Shown here one piece after another: positions 1 through 7,203 of a DNA stretch of 19,974 nt; position 1 is the stretch's first letter; each line of letters begins with the position of its first letter. Location of the stretch: the NCBI GenBank assembly GCA_003663175.1, contig QMZM01000008.1, positions 1-19,974 of the forward strand. The letters run 5' to 3'. The notes under the pieces are model-generated. The model was not told the DNA's origin. It searched no databases and saw nothing but the letters and a program-made list of their open reading frames with translations. The DNA is from Candidatus Altarchaeales archaeon (lineage in GTDB: Archaea; Altiarchaeota; Altiarchaeia; IMC4; QMZM01). The position numbers were made by a program, and so were the translations under genes.

Positions 1-1
1 A

Positions 2-247
2 AATATAACAATCCAAGGAAAAAATATCTCCGATTCCTTTTCAAAAGAAATTCCTTATCTTCAAGCTGGAAAAAGCAGAGAAGTTATCTTTAACTGGAAT
101 ACAACTGGAAAACCTATGGGGGATTATTTAATAATTGCAGAACTGAAGTATAAAAAACCAATAAATATAATAACTTATCTCAGTAGAGCTTCGGCTCCAT
201 TCAAAATTTCGTCCCGAACCCAAGAACGGGGTGATAAGTTATGGTGA
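2..247 (+). CDS. C-terminal fragment of a CARDB/Ig-like extracellular protein (5' truncated by window edge)
   Basis: An open frame runs from the first bases of the window to TGA at 245-247 with no internal stop and no start, so the gene begins outside the window. The visible 81 residues contain a beta-rich stretch (roughly residues 12-54, with YLQAGKSREVIFNW and GDYLIIAEL) that resembles the closing half of a CARDB or similar Ig-like domain of archaeal cell-surface proteins. The last 25 or so residues, after YLSRASAPF, do not look like that domain. The stop overlaps the start of the next gene by 7 nt, so the two are probably co-transcribed. Domain assignment is by pattern only and the identity of the full protein is unknown. 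Confidence 0.55.
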   Translation, partial: NITIQGKNISDSFSKEIPYLQAGKSREVIFNWNTTGKPMGDYLIIAELKYKKPINIITYLSRASAPFKISSRTQERGDKLW

Positions 248-633
248 ACAAAAAAGCGATCAAGAAATTCTTGAAGCCAGACTGGAAGAAAATAATAATT
301 TTTGTTGTAATTAATCTTGCCGTATATTTCTCAGGTTTACGATACTCGATTTATTGGATACTCTCCAGTTTCTTTTACAATATCTTTAACACAATTTTAT
401 TTTTCTTCATAAGTTACCTCTCATCTTGCTTTGTAAGCGGAGTTTATGACTACAGTGCCAAGCCTTCTAAGAATCTTAAGGTGAGAATCGTTTTAATTTT
501 ATTTCTCGTGTTCCTCATTTATCTTAGTAGTTGGATATTGGTATGGCTCGATTGCATATACTTTAACTTTTTCCATGAACCGTGTATCTGGCAAGGATAC
601 TGGTTCCCATATCCCAAGTGTATTTGTGTATAA
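241..633 (+). CDS. Small membrane protein, three predicted transmembrane helices
   Basis: The 130-residue product has a lysine-rich N-terminus (MVNKKAIKKFLKPDWKK) followed by three hydrophobic segments at about residues 18-34, 38-65 and 81-106. The basic N-terminus predicts that end in the cytoplasm. The C-terminal 20 residues are rich in aromatic residues and carry cysteines at CIWQ and KCICV, after the last helix and so probably outside. I do not recognise a characterised family, although small proteins starting with a similar KKFLKP motif are common in archaeal genomes. It overlaps the preceding surface-protein fragment by 7 nt and lies 16 nt before the next gene, so it probably belongs to a cell-envelope operon. 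No function is assigned. Confidence 0.6.
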   Translation: MVNKKAIKKFLKPDWKKIIIFVVINLAVYFSGLRYSIYWILSSFFYNIFNTILFFFISYLSSCFVSGVYDYSAKPSKNLKVRIVLILFLVFLIYLSSWILVWLDCIYFNFFHEPCIWQGYWFPYPKCICV

Positions 634-649
634 TTCGTCCGAGAAAACG

Positions 650-1393
650 ATGTTGGATTCAAAAAAGTTACCGCTTGTTTGTGGGGCTCTGGTGGTGGTT
701 TTGGTTTTGGGTTTGTGTGTACAAAAACCCAAAACGAAACGAGTCCCTTCATTAGCTCAGCCGGAGGATTACCTCAAAATAGACCATTTTCGGGGAAAAT
801 TTTCTGTCTCACAATCTCCAATAGTTGGCAGGGTTGTTGATTTAATTTTTACTGTCTCTCCAATTAAGGATGCTCCAAACACAACAGTCAAACTCATTCT
901 CCCTTATGGAATTGAAGCCTTGAATGAGAATTTAACATGGAAGGTTAATCTCAAGAAAGATGAGAAAATTCAGTTTAAAGTGCCAATAAGAGTTATCAGA
1001 GAAGGGGAATGGAGAATTCGGGCTTATGTAGAGTCTCCGCTATCAAAAGAATATAAAATAGCAAACTCATATTATGCATATATAATTTCTAACAAAAATG
1101 AAGCATACCTCAGCGAAACATCCAAAGAAGGAAATTTGGAGCAACCTCCGGAGAAAGCTTCCTATGTTCCGGGGGAGGTAATAGTAGGGTTTAGAAAAGT
1201 TCCTTGCACTTCTACCGATGCTTTACAACTTATTGAAAAATACGGAGGAAAAATAAAAGATACCATGCCTCAAATAAATGCCGTTTTGGTAAAAGTTCCC
1301 ATTGGAAAAGAAAGGGAATTTATCGATAAAATTTCAAAAGAGGATGTTGTGGAATATGCTCATCTTAACTATCACATACGAGCCTTGGGTTAG
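650..1393 (+). CDS. Membrane-anchored protein with Ig-like middle and C-terminal subtilisin-propeptide-like domain, no protease domain
   Basis: I start the gene at ATG 650 because it puts a signal or anchor (basic MLDSKK, then a hydrophobic stretch to about residue 24) right at the N-terminus. An upstream in-frame ATG at 575 would add 25 polar residues and overlap the previous gene. Residues ~40-140 look like a beta-sandwich Ig-type domain. From about residue 170 the sequence YVPGEVIVGF ... KYGGKIKDTM ... VLVKVPIGKE ... VVEYAHLNYHIRA matches the pattern of the I9/fervidolysin-type propeptide of archaeal subtilases. In such proteases the catalytic domain would follow, but here TAG at 1391-1393 ends the protein. 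It may be a stand-alone protease inhibitor or chaperone, or the remnant of a broken subtilase. It is the third gene of the left-edge envelope cluster. Confidence 0.6.
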   Translation: MLDSKKLPLVCGALVVVLVLGLCVQKPKTKRVPSLAQPEDYLKIDHFRGKFSVSQSPIVGRVVDLIFTVSPIKDAPNTTVKLILPYGIEALNENLTWKVNLKKDEKIQFKVPIRVIREGEWRIRAYVESPLSKEYKIANSYYAYIISNKNEAYLSETSKEGNLEQPPEKASYVPGEVIVGFRKVPCTSTDALQLIEKYGGKIKDTMPQINAVLVKVPIGKEREFIDKISKEDVVEYAHLNYHIRALG

Positions 1394-1499
1394 GATCCGA
1401 AAATTTCAAAAATGGTCGAAAAACTCTATAATGAATCGCCAGGGATAACTGAGCTACCAATTGTATTTCTCATTTCAATTATAAGAATCTTACCTGGCA

Positions 1500-2708
1500 T
1501 TAATCACCCCAAACCCCAGTCAATGCAGAGCGAATGCATTTTTCAATGGAACCAAACCTAACATCAATATTGCAGTATGATGGGAGGTAGAATGATAATT
1601 TTCCAGAATTTGTTGCAATTGTCTTTATTTTTAGATTTTCTATCGGCATCACGAGAAGGCATGTATCACTTATAACCTCCGCACCGCTCCTCACTATTCT
1701 CTCTATGAGATTCCTCTTCATTGCCAATTCCATTGTCTTTCTTGATGTCATTAGCCATAGTTTTGTCACAACTTTCTTGTCTTTTAATAGATTTGCTATA
1801 TATTCAATTTCATTTATTGATAGGTGGGGGCATCCGATTGCAACGAGGTCTATCTCTCTATCCCTGGTTGAATTTAATTTTATATATGCATCATCTATGG
1901 ATTCTATCGTTATCTCTCTAAATTCACTCCTCAGCATGTTCTTTATTTTTGCCTCTGGCGTTATATTCTCTATATGATAGAGAGCAATCGCACCAGAAGC
2001 GGCCATTGATGCTCCGAGAGCCTTTAACTTATCCCCATCTACCCTCTCTATTCCCCTGAAATATGGTATATTATTCCCAATCTTATTGCCGACTATATAC
2101 CCCAGCGCCGCAAAATCCGAAATGCTCTCGAGTTTACATTTCACATTTATTAGGAAATTCGCCCTTCTATTCTCATCTAGATGGTAACCATACATTGGCG
2201 TTCTGCCAGTTATTGCCGCCGCAAGTGCAGAGATTCCAGATTCTCTGTTCGTTCTCGCTCCCAATACAGAGTTTGCATATACAATCGCAGATGATTCACT
2301 CCACGCAATATGCTCATTAAACCCCGGTTTATTTCCAATTAGATAGGGGGTACAGCTACAATCTATTCCAACTCCGATCTTCTTAAACAAATTTATAATT
2401 CTGAATTGTTTCTCTGCAAATTTATTAGAAATTTTGAGAGACTTCCATTTCTCCGTATCCATACCACACGGATTTATCGTCGCTTTAACTCTGACCTTCG
2501 CGTCTGATAAAAATTCCTCAAGAAATTCAATACCGGCGTCGCCTATATTCTTATAAGAAATTCCGGAGATTTGAGCACTCCCTATCCTTACCATTCTCTC
2601 CGCATTATATATCTTCCCCAGGGCGATGAGAATTTCAATTGCCTTTTTTACAGATTTTCCAAATTTTCCATCGAGCATCAATTTTTCCTCCCTCGTTAAT
2701 TTCATCAT
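1500..2708 (-). CDS. Aconitase X catalytic domain: phosphomevalonate dehydratase large subunit
   Basis: The 402-residue protein has the aconitase X (DUF521) signature along its length: TINPCGMD with Cys81, GVGIDCSCTPYL with Cys117/Cys119, GARTNRES at 150-157, IGCPHLS with Cys293, SDTC ending at Cys350, and ATNSGKLSFYLPSYC at about 365-379. The cysteines fit [4Fe-4S] cluster and active-site positions of this family. In archaea the two-part enzyme (this subunit plus the DUF126 swivelling subunit) converts mevalonate 5-phosphate to trans-anhydromevalonate 5-phosphate. The small subunit is encoded separately at 15011-15397. The gene is third in the ubiX-ubiD-acnX operon, and its start ATG overlaps the UbiD stop (ATGA). 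A hydroxyproline dehydratase role, known for some bacterial relatives, is unlikely given the UbiD/UbiX neighbours and the isopentenyl phosphate kinase in the window. Confidence 0.92.
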   Translation of the reverse strand: MMKLTREEKLMLDGKFGKSVKKAIEILIALGKIYNAERMVRIGSAQISGISYKNIGDAGIEFLEEFLSDAKVRVKATINPCGMDTEKWKSLKISNKFAEKQFRIINLFKKIGVGIDCSCTPYLIGNKPGFNEHIAWSESSAIVYANSVLGARTNRESGISALAAAITGRTPMYGYHLDENRRANFLINVKCKLESISDFAALGYIVGNKIGNNIPYFRGIERVDGDKLKALGASMAASGAIALYHIENITPEAKIKNMLRSEFREITIESIDDAYIKLNSTRDREIDLVAIGCPHLSINEIEYIANLLKDKKVVTKLWLMTSRKTMELAMKRNLIERIVRSGAEVISDTCLLVMPIENLKIKTIATNSGKLSFYLPSYCNIDVRFGSIEKCIRSALTGVWGD

Positions 2709-3973
2709 TCTCCCAGTTTTATTCTCTTGAATTTTCTCCCATCCATATCAAACGGGATGGTCGCGTCTATACCAACCTTATAGGTTGTCCTATCTTCATT
2801 TGCCGATGGATCGAGAGAACTTCCCTTCTCCTTCTTTATGATTAAATCCCTTCCAGCCTGAAATCTCGTTGCAATTGCCCACTCAACCTCTTCCATGTTA
2901 TGTATGTCGATATCATTATCCACAACAACAACATGTTTCATGCTTGGATGTGCCTTGAACGCCGCGTTTATTGCCTTTTTCCCATCATCCTCGTTTCTCT
3001 TATCAATTTTTATAACGCAATGGAGCCATGAACATCCACCGTGAGTGAGCAATACATCTCTGCATTTACACACCTCATTTACCGCATTGTAGATTATTGG
3101 TTCGCGGGGCATTCCCATTAGCAATTCGTGTTCCTTAGATGCTGGCAGTAATGCATGGAATATTGGATTCCTCCTATGGGTTATGCAGTCAATTTTGATA
3201 ACAAATTCCTCTCTCACAATATCATAAGTTTTCGTTATGTCGGGAAATGGTCCCTCCTTATGCTTCCTCATTGTGATATTCCCCTCCAACACGATCTCAG
3301 AATCTGCGGGGACTAAAATGTCTTTTGTCTTACACCTAACCAATTCTACTCTTGATAGGGAATTAGCAATTTCCAGTTCATTTGTCTTTATATCTGTAGA
3401 AATTGCGGCAGCCAATAATACCGAGAGATCTAGACCGATGCATATCGCAACCTCAATTTCATTTTTTGATTTTTTTATGTACCTATATAAATCCCTATGA
3501 CAGATCCTGGCAACTAATTCATTTTTTGATATCGGCGATGCCCTGTGAAAACTCATATTAAAGCCGTATTCAGGGTCATTGGCAATGAACACCCCGGATG
3601 TTATATAGGGACCCATATCCCGGCTCGTATAGGTTGGAATGGGAATTTCAAACAGATTTGGGTCGTATTCAACTACCTCTTGGCAATTACCATTCTTTAT
3701 TATCTCTGGTTTGGTTGGATTCTCTATCGCACTTATAATCCTGTGCAATAAATCCCCCGTCCCGACATTTAGAGCAATCGCAAAATTTTCCCTTTTATTG
3801 CATAAATTTCCAACGACCCTGTAATTAGAATTCCCAACATTCTCAAATAACACAACTCTGTTTGAATTTTCATTAAGAATTCTCGCGATCTCCAATTTCG
3901 GATTTACATTTCTTTCTATCCTCAACAACTCCCCCCTCTCTTCGATTTTATTAATAAATTCTCTGAGACTCAT
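2705..3973 (-). CDS. UbiD-family decarboxylase: anhydromevalonate phosphate decarboxylase
   Basis: The 422-residue product is a UbiD-family prenylated-FMN-dependent decarboxylase. Visible family features are LREFINKIEERGELLRI at the N-terminus, the cofactor-binding region around GPYITSGVFIA and NMSFHRAS (121-146), PADSEIVLEG (222-231) and EGPFPDI (240-246). In most archaea the UbiD paralogue beside aconitase X decarboxylates trans-anhydromevalonate 5-phosphate to isopentenyl phosphate, the step before isopentenyl phosphate kinase. The gene lies between ubiX, whose product makes the prenylated FMN cofactor, and the dehydratase large subunit, with ATGA overlaps on both sides. A role in ubiquinone or menaquinone synthesis is not supported by any neighbour. 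The substrate is inferred from family and context. Confidence 0.9.
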   Translation of the reverse strand: MSLREFINKIEERGELLRIERNVNPKLEIARILNENSNRVVLFENVGNSNYRVVGNLCNKRENFAIALNVGTGDLLHRIISAIENPTKPEIIKNGNCQEVVEYDPNLFEIPIPTYTSRDMGPYITSGVFIANDPEYGFNMSFHRASPISKNELVARICHRDLYRYIKKSKNEIEVAICIGLDLSVLLAAAISTDIKTNELEIANSLSRVELVRCKTKDILVPADSEIVLEGNITMRKHKEGPFPDITKTYDIVREEFVIKIDCITHRRNPIFHALLPASKEHELLMGMPREPIIYNAVNEVCKCRDVLLTHGGCSWLHCVIKIDKRNEDDGKKAINAAFKAHPSMKHVVVVDNDIDIHNMEEVEWAIATRFQAGRDLIIKKEKGSSLDPSANEDRTTYKVGIDATIPFDMDGRKFKRIKLGE

Positions 3974-4527
3974 CTCCTACCTTCCCATTTTTTATACAGA
4001 TTGTGCTCTATTTCCAATGAATCCAAGACCTTGCCAACAATGAAATTTGTCATATCATCAAGGCTCTTTGGTTTGTGATAATAGGCGATATTCGGTGGCA
4101 ATATTATCGCCCCAGAGATCCTCAACTTAAGCATGTTCTCAATTGCAGACAAACTAAGTGGCGTTTCTCTCGGAACCAAGATCAATTTCTTATTAAATTT
4201 TAACATATTTTCTGCACATCTCACAATTAAATTATTGGCGAATCCATTTGCAATTGCAGAGAGTGTTTTCATAGAGCAAGGTATGACCACCATGGCATCT
4301 ATGTCCTTGCTATAAGAAGAACTCGCCAATTCGGAATCGATCTCCGAATTTCTATAGAATTTTGTACTCAATTCCATTATCCTTTCTAATCTAATATCCT
4401 CGAGTTCCAATATGATCCCGGCAGAATTTGAGATGATCACATATCTCTCATGTCTTGCTAAATTCTCCAAGAGTCTCTCGGCAAGCACAGCTCCCGATGC
4501 CCCGGTAATCGCAACAATGATTTTCAT
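3970..4527 (-). CDS. ubiX: Flavin prenyltransferase UbiX
   Basis: The 185-residue protein has the full UbiX pattern: IVAITGASGA at the N-terminus (FMN-binding, GASG at 9-12), VIPCSMKTLSAIANG with SMKT at 85-88, LVPRETPLS (117-125) and a late PPNIAYYHKP segment (144-153). UbiX attaches a dimethylallyl group to FMN to make prenylated FMN, the cofactor of UbiD decarboxylases. Its length matches the family. It is the first gene of the operon and its TGA overlaps the start of the UbiD-family gene. This implies that the cofactor maker and user are produced together. The start ATG is about 25-30 nt from a TATA-like stretch in the divergent promoter, consistent with a leaderless transcript. Confidence 0.95.
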   Translation of the reverse strand: MKIIVAITGASGAVLAERLLENLARHERYVIISNSAGIILELEDIRLERIMELSTKFYRNSEIDSELASSSYSKDIDAMVVIPCSMKTLSAIANGFANNLIVRCAENMLKFNKKLILVPRETPLSLSAIENMLKLRISGAIILPPNIAYYHKPKSLDDMTNFIVGKVLDSLEIEHNLYKKWEGRR

Positions 4528-4582
4528 TCTTATCTTTAATGTATTTAATTATAAAACAACAATGAAATAATAAGGTATTAAA
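4528..4582. promoter_or_regulatory. Short divergent promoter between ubiX operon and secretion ATPase
   Basis: Only 55 nt separate the two divergent start codons. The central AT-rich stretch TTAATTATAAAAC (4545-4557) reads as a TATA-like element on both strands and lies about 26-30 nt from each ATG, the spacing expected for archaeal leaderless promoters. Both units may therefore share one TATA region. This rests on sequence pattern only. Confidence 0.4.
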
Positions 4583-5989
4583 ATGCTATATCAGTATAAT
4601 GTCAAAATTCCAGAGCTCGGAGACTCTGAAAAGAAATTGTTGCGCTCCTTGGAGAATAAATTCCTAATGAAGTATAGTGCAAGATTATCACATTTAAATA
4701 GGAGGGACAGGGAGGTACTAGCAAAGGAATTTTTGGTGAATGAACTCTCAAAGATGGGAATTGTGATATCAAGTGAAGATATCAATAAATATCTACAATA
4801 CACATCAGGATATGGCCTCATAGATCCCCTAGTAAATGATGATGAGGTTGAAGAAATATTTATTAATGGCTGGAGATCTCCCGTTATGATATACCATAGA
4901 AAATTTGGAAAGTGTAAGACAAATCTGATATTTGAGAACGAGAATGAATTAGATAGACTCATTGATAAGATAGTAATATTTTGCGGATTTGCAAGAAAAA
5001 AGCCAATCTTAGATAGTGTTTTGCCAGATGGTCCAAGGATAAATCTGACATTACCTCCGGTCTCCTATGACAGATCGGTGATTACTATAAGGAAGTATCT
5101 CAGAAATCCGCCATCGATCGCAGAGTTGATAATAAACGGTACGATGAGTCCAGATATTGGTGCCCTGATATGGATATGTGTCGATGGTTTTGGCTTGGCA
5201 CCAAGAAACATTCTAATCGCCGGAGGAACGAGTAGTGGGAAGACGACTCTTCTGAATGCAATTCTGCCATTCTGTAGGGAGCATGAGCGTATAGTTTCGA
5301 TTGAAGATACTCTTGAATTGGACTTGAGTTATTGTGAGGATTGGGTAAGGACAAATACAACAGAATACGCAGATATGGAGAAATTGATTGAGAATTCCCT
5401 AAGATTAAGACCAGATAGAATAATTGTGGGAGAGGTCAGAGGGAGGGAGGCATATAATTTAATAAATGCAATGAATCTGGGGCATACTGGAATGGGGACG
5501 ATTCACTCGGATAGTTCAAGAGATGCTATACTGAAATTGACCTCTCCACCGATGAATGTTGACCCAAAGATGTTGGCGGTGTTGGATATGATTATAGTCA
5601 TGACGAGATTCCACGAGGGAAAGGCGTGTAGAAGGTTGGTGACGCATATAGATGAAGTGGGCAATGTTATCGGGGGTCAAGTCCAATTGGGTTCCGTCTA
5701 TAAGTATAACGCAAAGACAAAAAAGACGGAATTCTCCAGATTTCCCGCCGTAACAATAAACAAGATCGCCGATATCGTTGGCATAACGCCAAAGGATGTA
5801 ATTGCTGAGATAAAGAGGAGGGAAATCCTATTGGAGTATATGACGGCAAAAGGTATTGTAAAAGAGAGCGAATTCGTTAAATTTATCAGGAAATACTATG
5901 AGAATCCCGCGAGTGTATTCAAGCGTGCGATAGATGAGATGAAAACCATTGAAAAGAAGGAACATGAAAAACCTATGGAGGCTAAATGA
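4583..5989 (+). CDS. Type II/IV secretion system ATPase (FlaI/TadA/GspE-like)
   Basis: The 468-residue protein is a hexameric secretion or pilus-assembly ATPase. The N-terminal domain includes YTSGYGLIDPL (73-83) and the motif VEEIFINGW. The ATPase core shows Walker A GGTSSGKTT (214-222), the Asp box SIEDTLEL (239-246), Walker B RIIVGEVRG (279-287) and the His box TGMGTIHSDS (302-311). Such ATPases drive assembly of archaeal type IV pili or archaella from pre-pilins. The usual partner, a TadC/FlaJ-like polytopic platform protein, is not adjacent; instead the gene is coupled by an ATGA overlap to trm1. A pilin-like protein with a class III signal peptide lies 3 kb downstream (8905), but no sequence shows that this ATPase acts on it. 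Cytoplasmic, membrane-associated. Confidence 0.9.
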   Translation: MLYQYNVKIPELGDSEKKLLRSLENKFLMKYSARLSHLNRRDREVLAKEFLVNELSKMGIVISSEDINKYLQYTSGYGLIDPLVNDDEVEEIFINGWRSPVMIYHRKFGKCKTNLIFENENELDRLIDKIVIFCGFARKKPILDSVLPDGPRINLTLPPVSYDRSVITIRKYLRNPPSIAELIINGTMSPDIGALIWICVDGFGLAPRNILIAGGTSSGKTTLLNAILPFCREHERIVSIEDTLELDLSYCEDWVRTNTTEYADMEKLIENSLRLRPDRIIVGEVRGREAYNLINAMNLGHTGMGTIHSDSSRDAILKLTSPPMNVDPKMLAVLDMIIVMTRFHEGKACRRLVTHIDEVGNVIGGQVQLGSVYKYNAKTKKTEFSRFPAVTINKIADIVGITPKDVIAEIKRREILLEYMTAKGIVKESEFVKFIRKYYENPASVFKRAIDEMKTIEKKEHEKPMEAK

Positions 5990-7104
5990 ATCTAACTGAG
6001 ATAACTGAAGGAAATACAAAACTGCTTATACCGAAACACAGAGAATTGTCCAAGAGAGATGTGGTCTTCTTCAATCCAGAGATGCAATTAAGTAGGGATA
6101 TATCGGTTATAATTGCGAATACTGTGAAGGCAGAGAAGTTCTGCGATGTTCTCGCTGGAACCGGGGCGAGGGGAATCAGAATTGCAAATGAATCAAAAAT
6201 TAAGGAAATCGTTATAAATGATAAGAATCCAAGAGCCTATGAATTAATAAGTATGAATAGAAAATTGAACGATGTTGATGTGAGAATTGAAAATTTGGAC
6301 GCCAATCTCCTCCTATCAAAGGAAAGATTTGATTTCATAGATATTGACCCATTTGGAACCCCGGTTAGATTTATCGACTCCGCATTAAGGTCCATAATGA
6401 ATAATGGAATTCTCTCGATAACCGCAACCGATACATCCGCATTGTGCGGGACCCATCCCAGGGCGTGCATAAGAAAATACGACTCGATTCCATTGAGAAC
6501 AGATTATTATAATGAATTGGGTCTGAGGATATTAATTGCTTATATCGGGAGGAGTGCATTGAGGTATAATATTGCAGTAGTGCCGATATTCTCACACTGC
6601 ACAAGGCACTATTTCAGGGCATATTTGATTGCTAAGAGGTCTCGGAGATTGGCAAACAACACAATAGAGAAGATAAAATTTATAGCACATTGCTTTAACT
6701 GTCTAAAAAGAAAATATATCTCACTTAATGAAATAGATGATTTGTATTGCGAGTGTGGTCATAGATTTAGAATTGCTGGTCGTTTGTGGGCGGATACCTT
6801 AGCGGATAAGAAATTCTGTGGGGATATGCTAAAAACATTAAGAACATTAAATTCTCTGGGAGAGATTAATTTTTCTCTTGGATTGGAGAAATTAATTGGT
6901 CTTATAGGCAGCGAGCAAGATGTTGTAAAACCATATTATGACATACATAAGATATTCAAGAGGCTCAAGATGCCATCCCTATCGATGTCTAAGATAGAGG
7001 AAATGTTATCTGAGAATAACATTATCCTTAGACGAACCCACTTCTCGAATATTGGTATAAGGACAGATGCCGATGTCGAGGATTTGTATGCGATTCTTGG
7101 TTAG
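5986..7104 (+). CDS. trm1: tRNA (guanine(26)-N(2))-dimethyltransferase Trm1
   Basis: The 372-residue enzyme uses S-adenosylmethionine to form m2G/m2,2G at position 26 of tRNA. It shows FFNPEM (28-33), the SAM-binding DVLAGTGARGIR (54-65), the catalytic DIDPFGTP (119-126) and the family-specific CGTHPRACIRKY (154-165). A cysteine cluster (Cys236, Cys239, Cys255, Cys257) with nearby His fits the zinc-binding site of archaeal Trm1. Length is normal for the archaeal family. The start codon overlaps the stop of the upstream ATPase (ATGA), so expression is translationally coupled to a gene of unrelated function. The stop is followed immediately by the palindromic region before the winged-helix gene at 7204. 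Confidence 0.95.
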   Translation: MNLTEITEGNTKLLIPKHRELSKRDVVFFNPEMQLSRDISVIIANTVKAEKFCDVLAGTGARGIRIANESKIKEIVINDKNPRAYELISMNRKLNDVDVRIENLDANLLLSKERFDFIDIDPFGTPVRFIDSALRSIMNNGILSITATDTSALCGTHPRACIRKYDSIPLRTDYYNELGLRILIAYIGRSALRYNIAVVPIFSHCTRHYFRAYLIAKRSRRLANNTIEKIKFIAHCFNCLKRKYISLNEIDDLYCECGHRFRIAGRLWADTLADKKFCGDMLKTLRTLNSLGEINFSLGLEKLIGLIGSEQDVVKPYYDIHKIFKRLKMPSLSMSKIEEMLSENNIILRRTHFSNIGIRTDADVEDLYAILG

Positions 7105-7131
7105 CAATATTTCAAATTATGTGAAATATTG
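7105..7131. promoter_or_regulatory. Palindromic operator copy 1 (19-bp core repeated at 7170)
   Basis: The core ATTTCAAATTATGTGAAAT (7109-7127) lies in a longer inverted repeat with perfect 10-bp arms, CAATATTTCA and TGAAATATTG, around a 7-nt spacer. The same 19-bp core occurs again at 7170-7188. It begins immediately after the trm1 stop codon. The arrangement suggests a dimeric DNA-binding protein site, most simply for the winged-helix protein encoded just downstream. Confidence 0.6.
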
Positions 7132-7159
7132 AATTTTTATTTATGAAATTCAATTTTTT
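7128..7159 (+). terminator. Hairpin plus T-run: possible trm1 terminator (or third dyad)
   Basis: ATTGAATTT (7128-7136) and AAATTCAAT (7146-7154) form perfect 9-bp arms around a 9-nt loop and run directly into six Ts (7154-7159). That is the layout of a transcription terminator for trm1. It also lies between the two identical palindromes, so it could instead be a third operator-like element. The sequence alone cannot decide. Confidence 0.4.
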
Positions 7160-7190
7160 AATAGAGATTATTTCAAATTATGTGAAATAA
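7154..7190 (+). promoter_or_regulatory. Promoter of winged-helix gene with palindromic operator copy 2
   Basis: TTTTTTAATA (7154-7163) is a plausible TATA element. About 25 nt downstream, at the expected transcription start, lies the second copy of the 19-bp palindrome (7170-7188), with arms extending to TTATTTCA and TGAAATAA (7168-7190). A protein bound here would sit between TATA and start, a classical repressor position. A Shine-Dalgarno-like GAGGT (7192-7196) follows, 7 nt before ATG 7204. Confidence 0.5.
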
Positions 7191-7203
7191 CGAGGTTGGG
7201 AAA

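Noticed and set aside
1391..1393. TAG read as pyrrolysine to extend the propeptide protein
   Set aside because: No protease-like sequence follows, and nothing in the window indicates pyrrolysine use.
2705..4527. Ubiquinone or menaquinone role for ubiD/ubiX
   Set aside because: There are no quinone genes nearby, and pairing with aconitase X and IPK matches the archaeal mevalonate route.
7105..7190. CRISPR-like repeat pair
   Set aside because: Only two copies of a 19-bp palindrome are present, without further spacers or cas genes; the promoter position explains them better.
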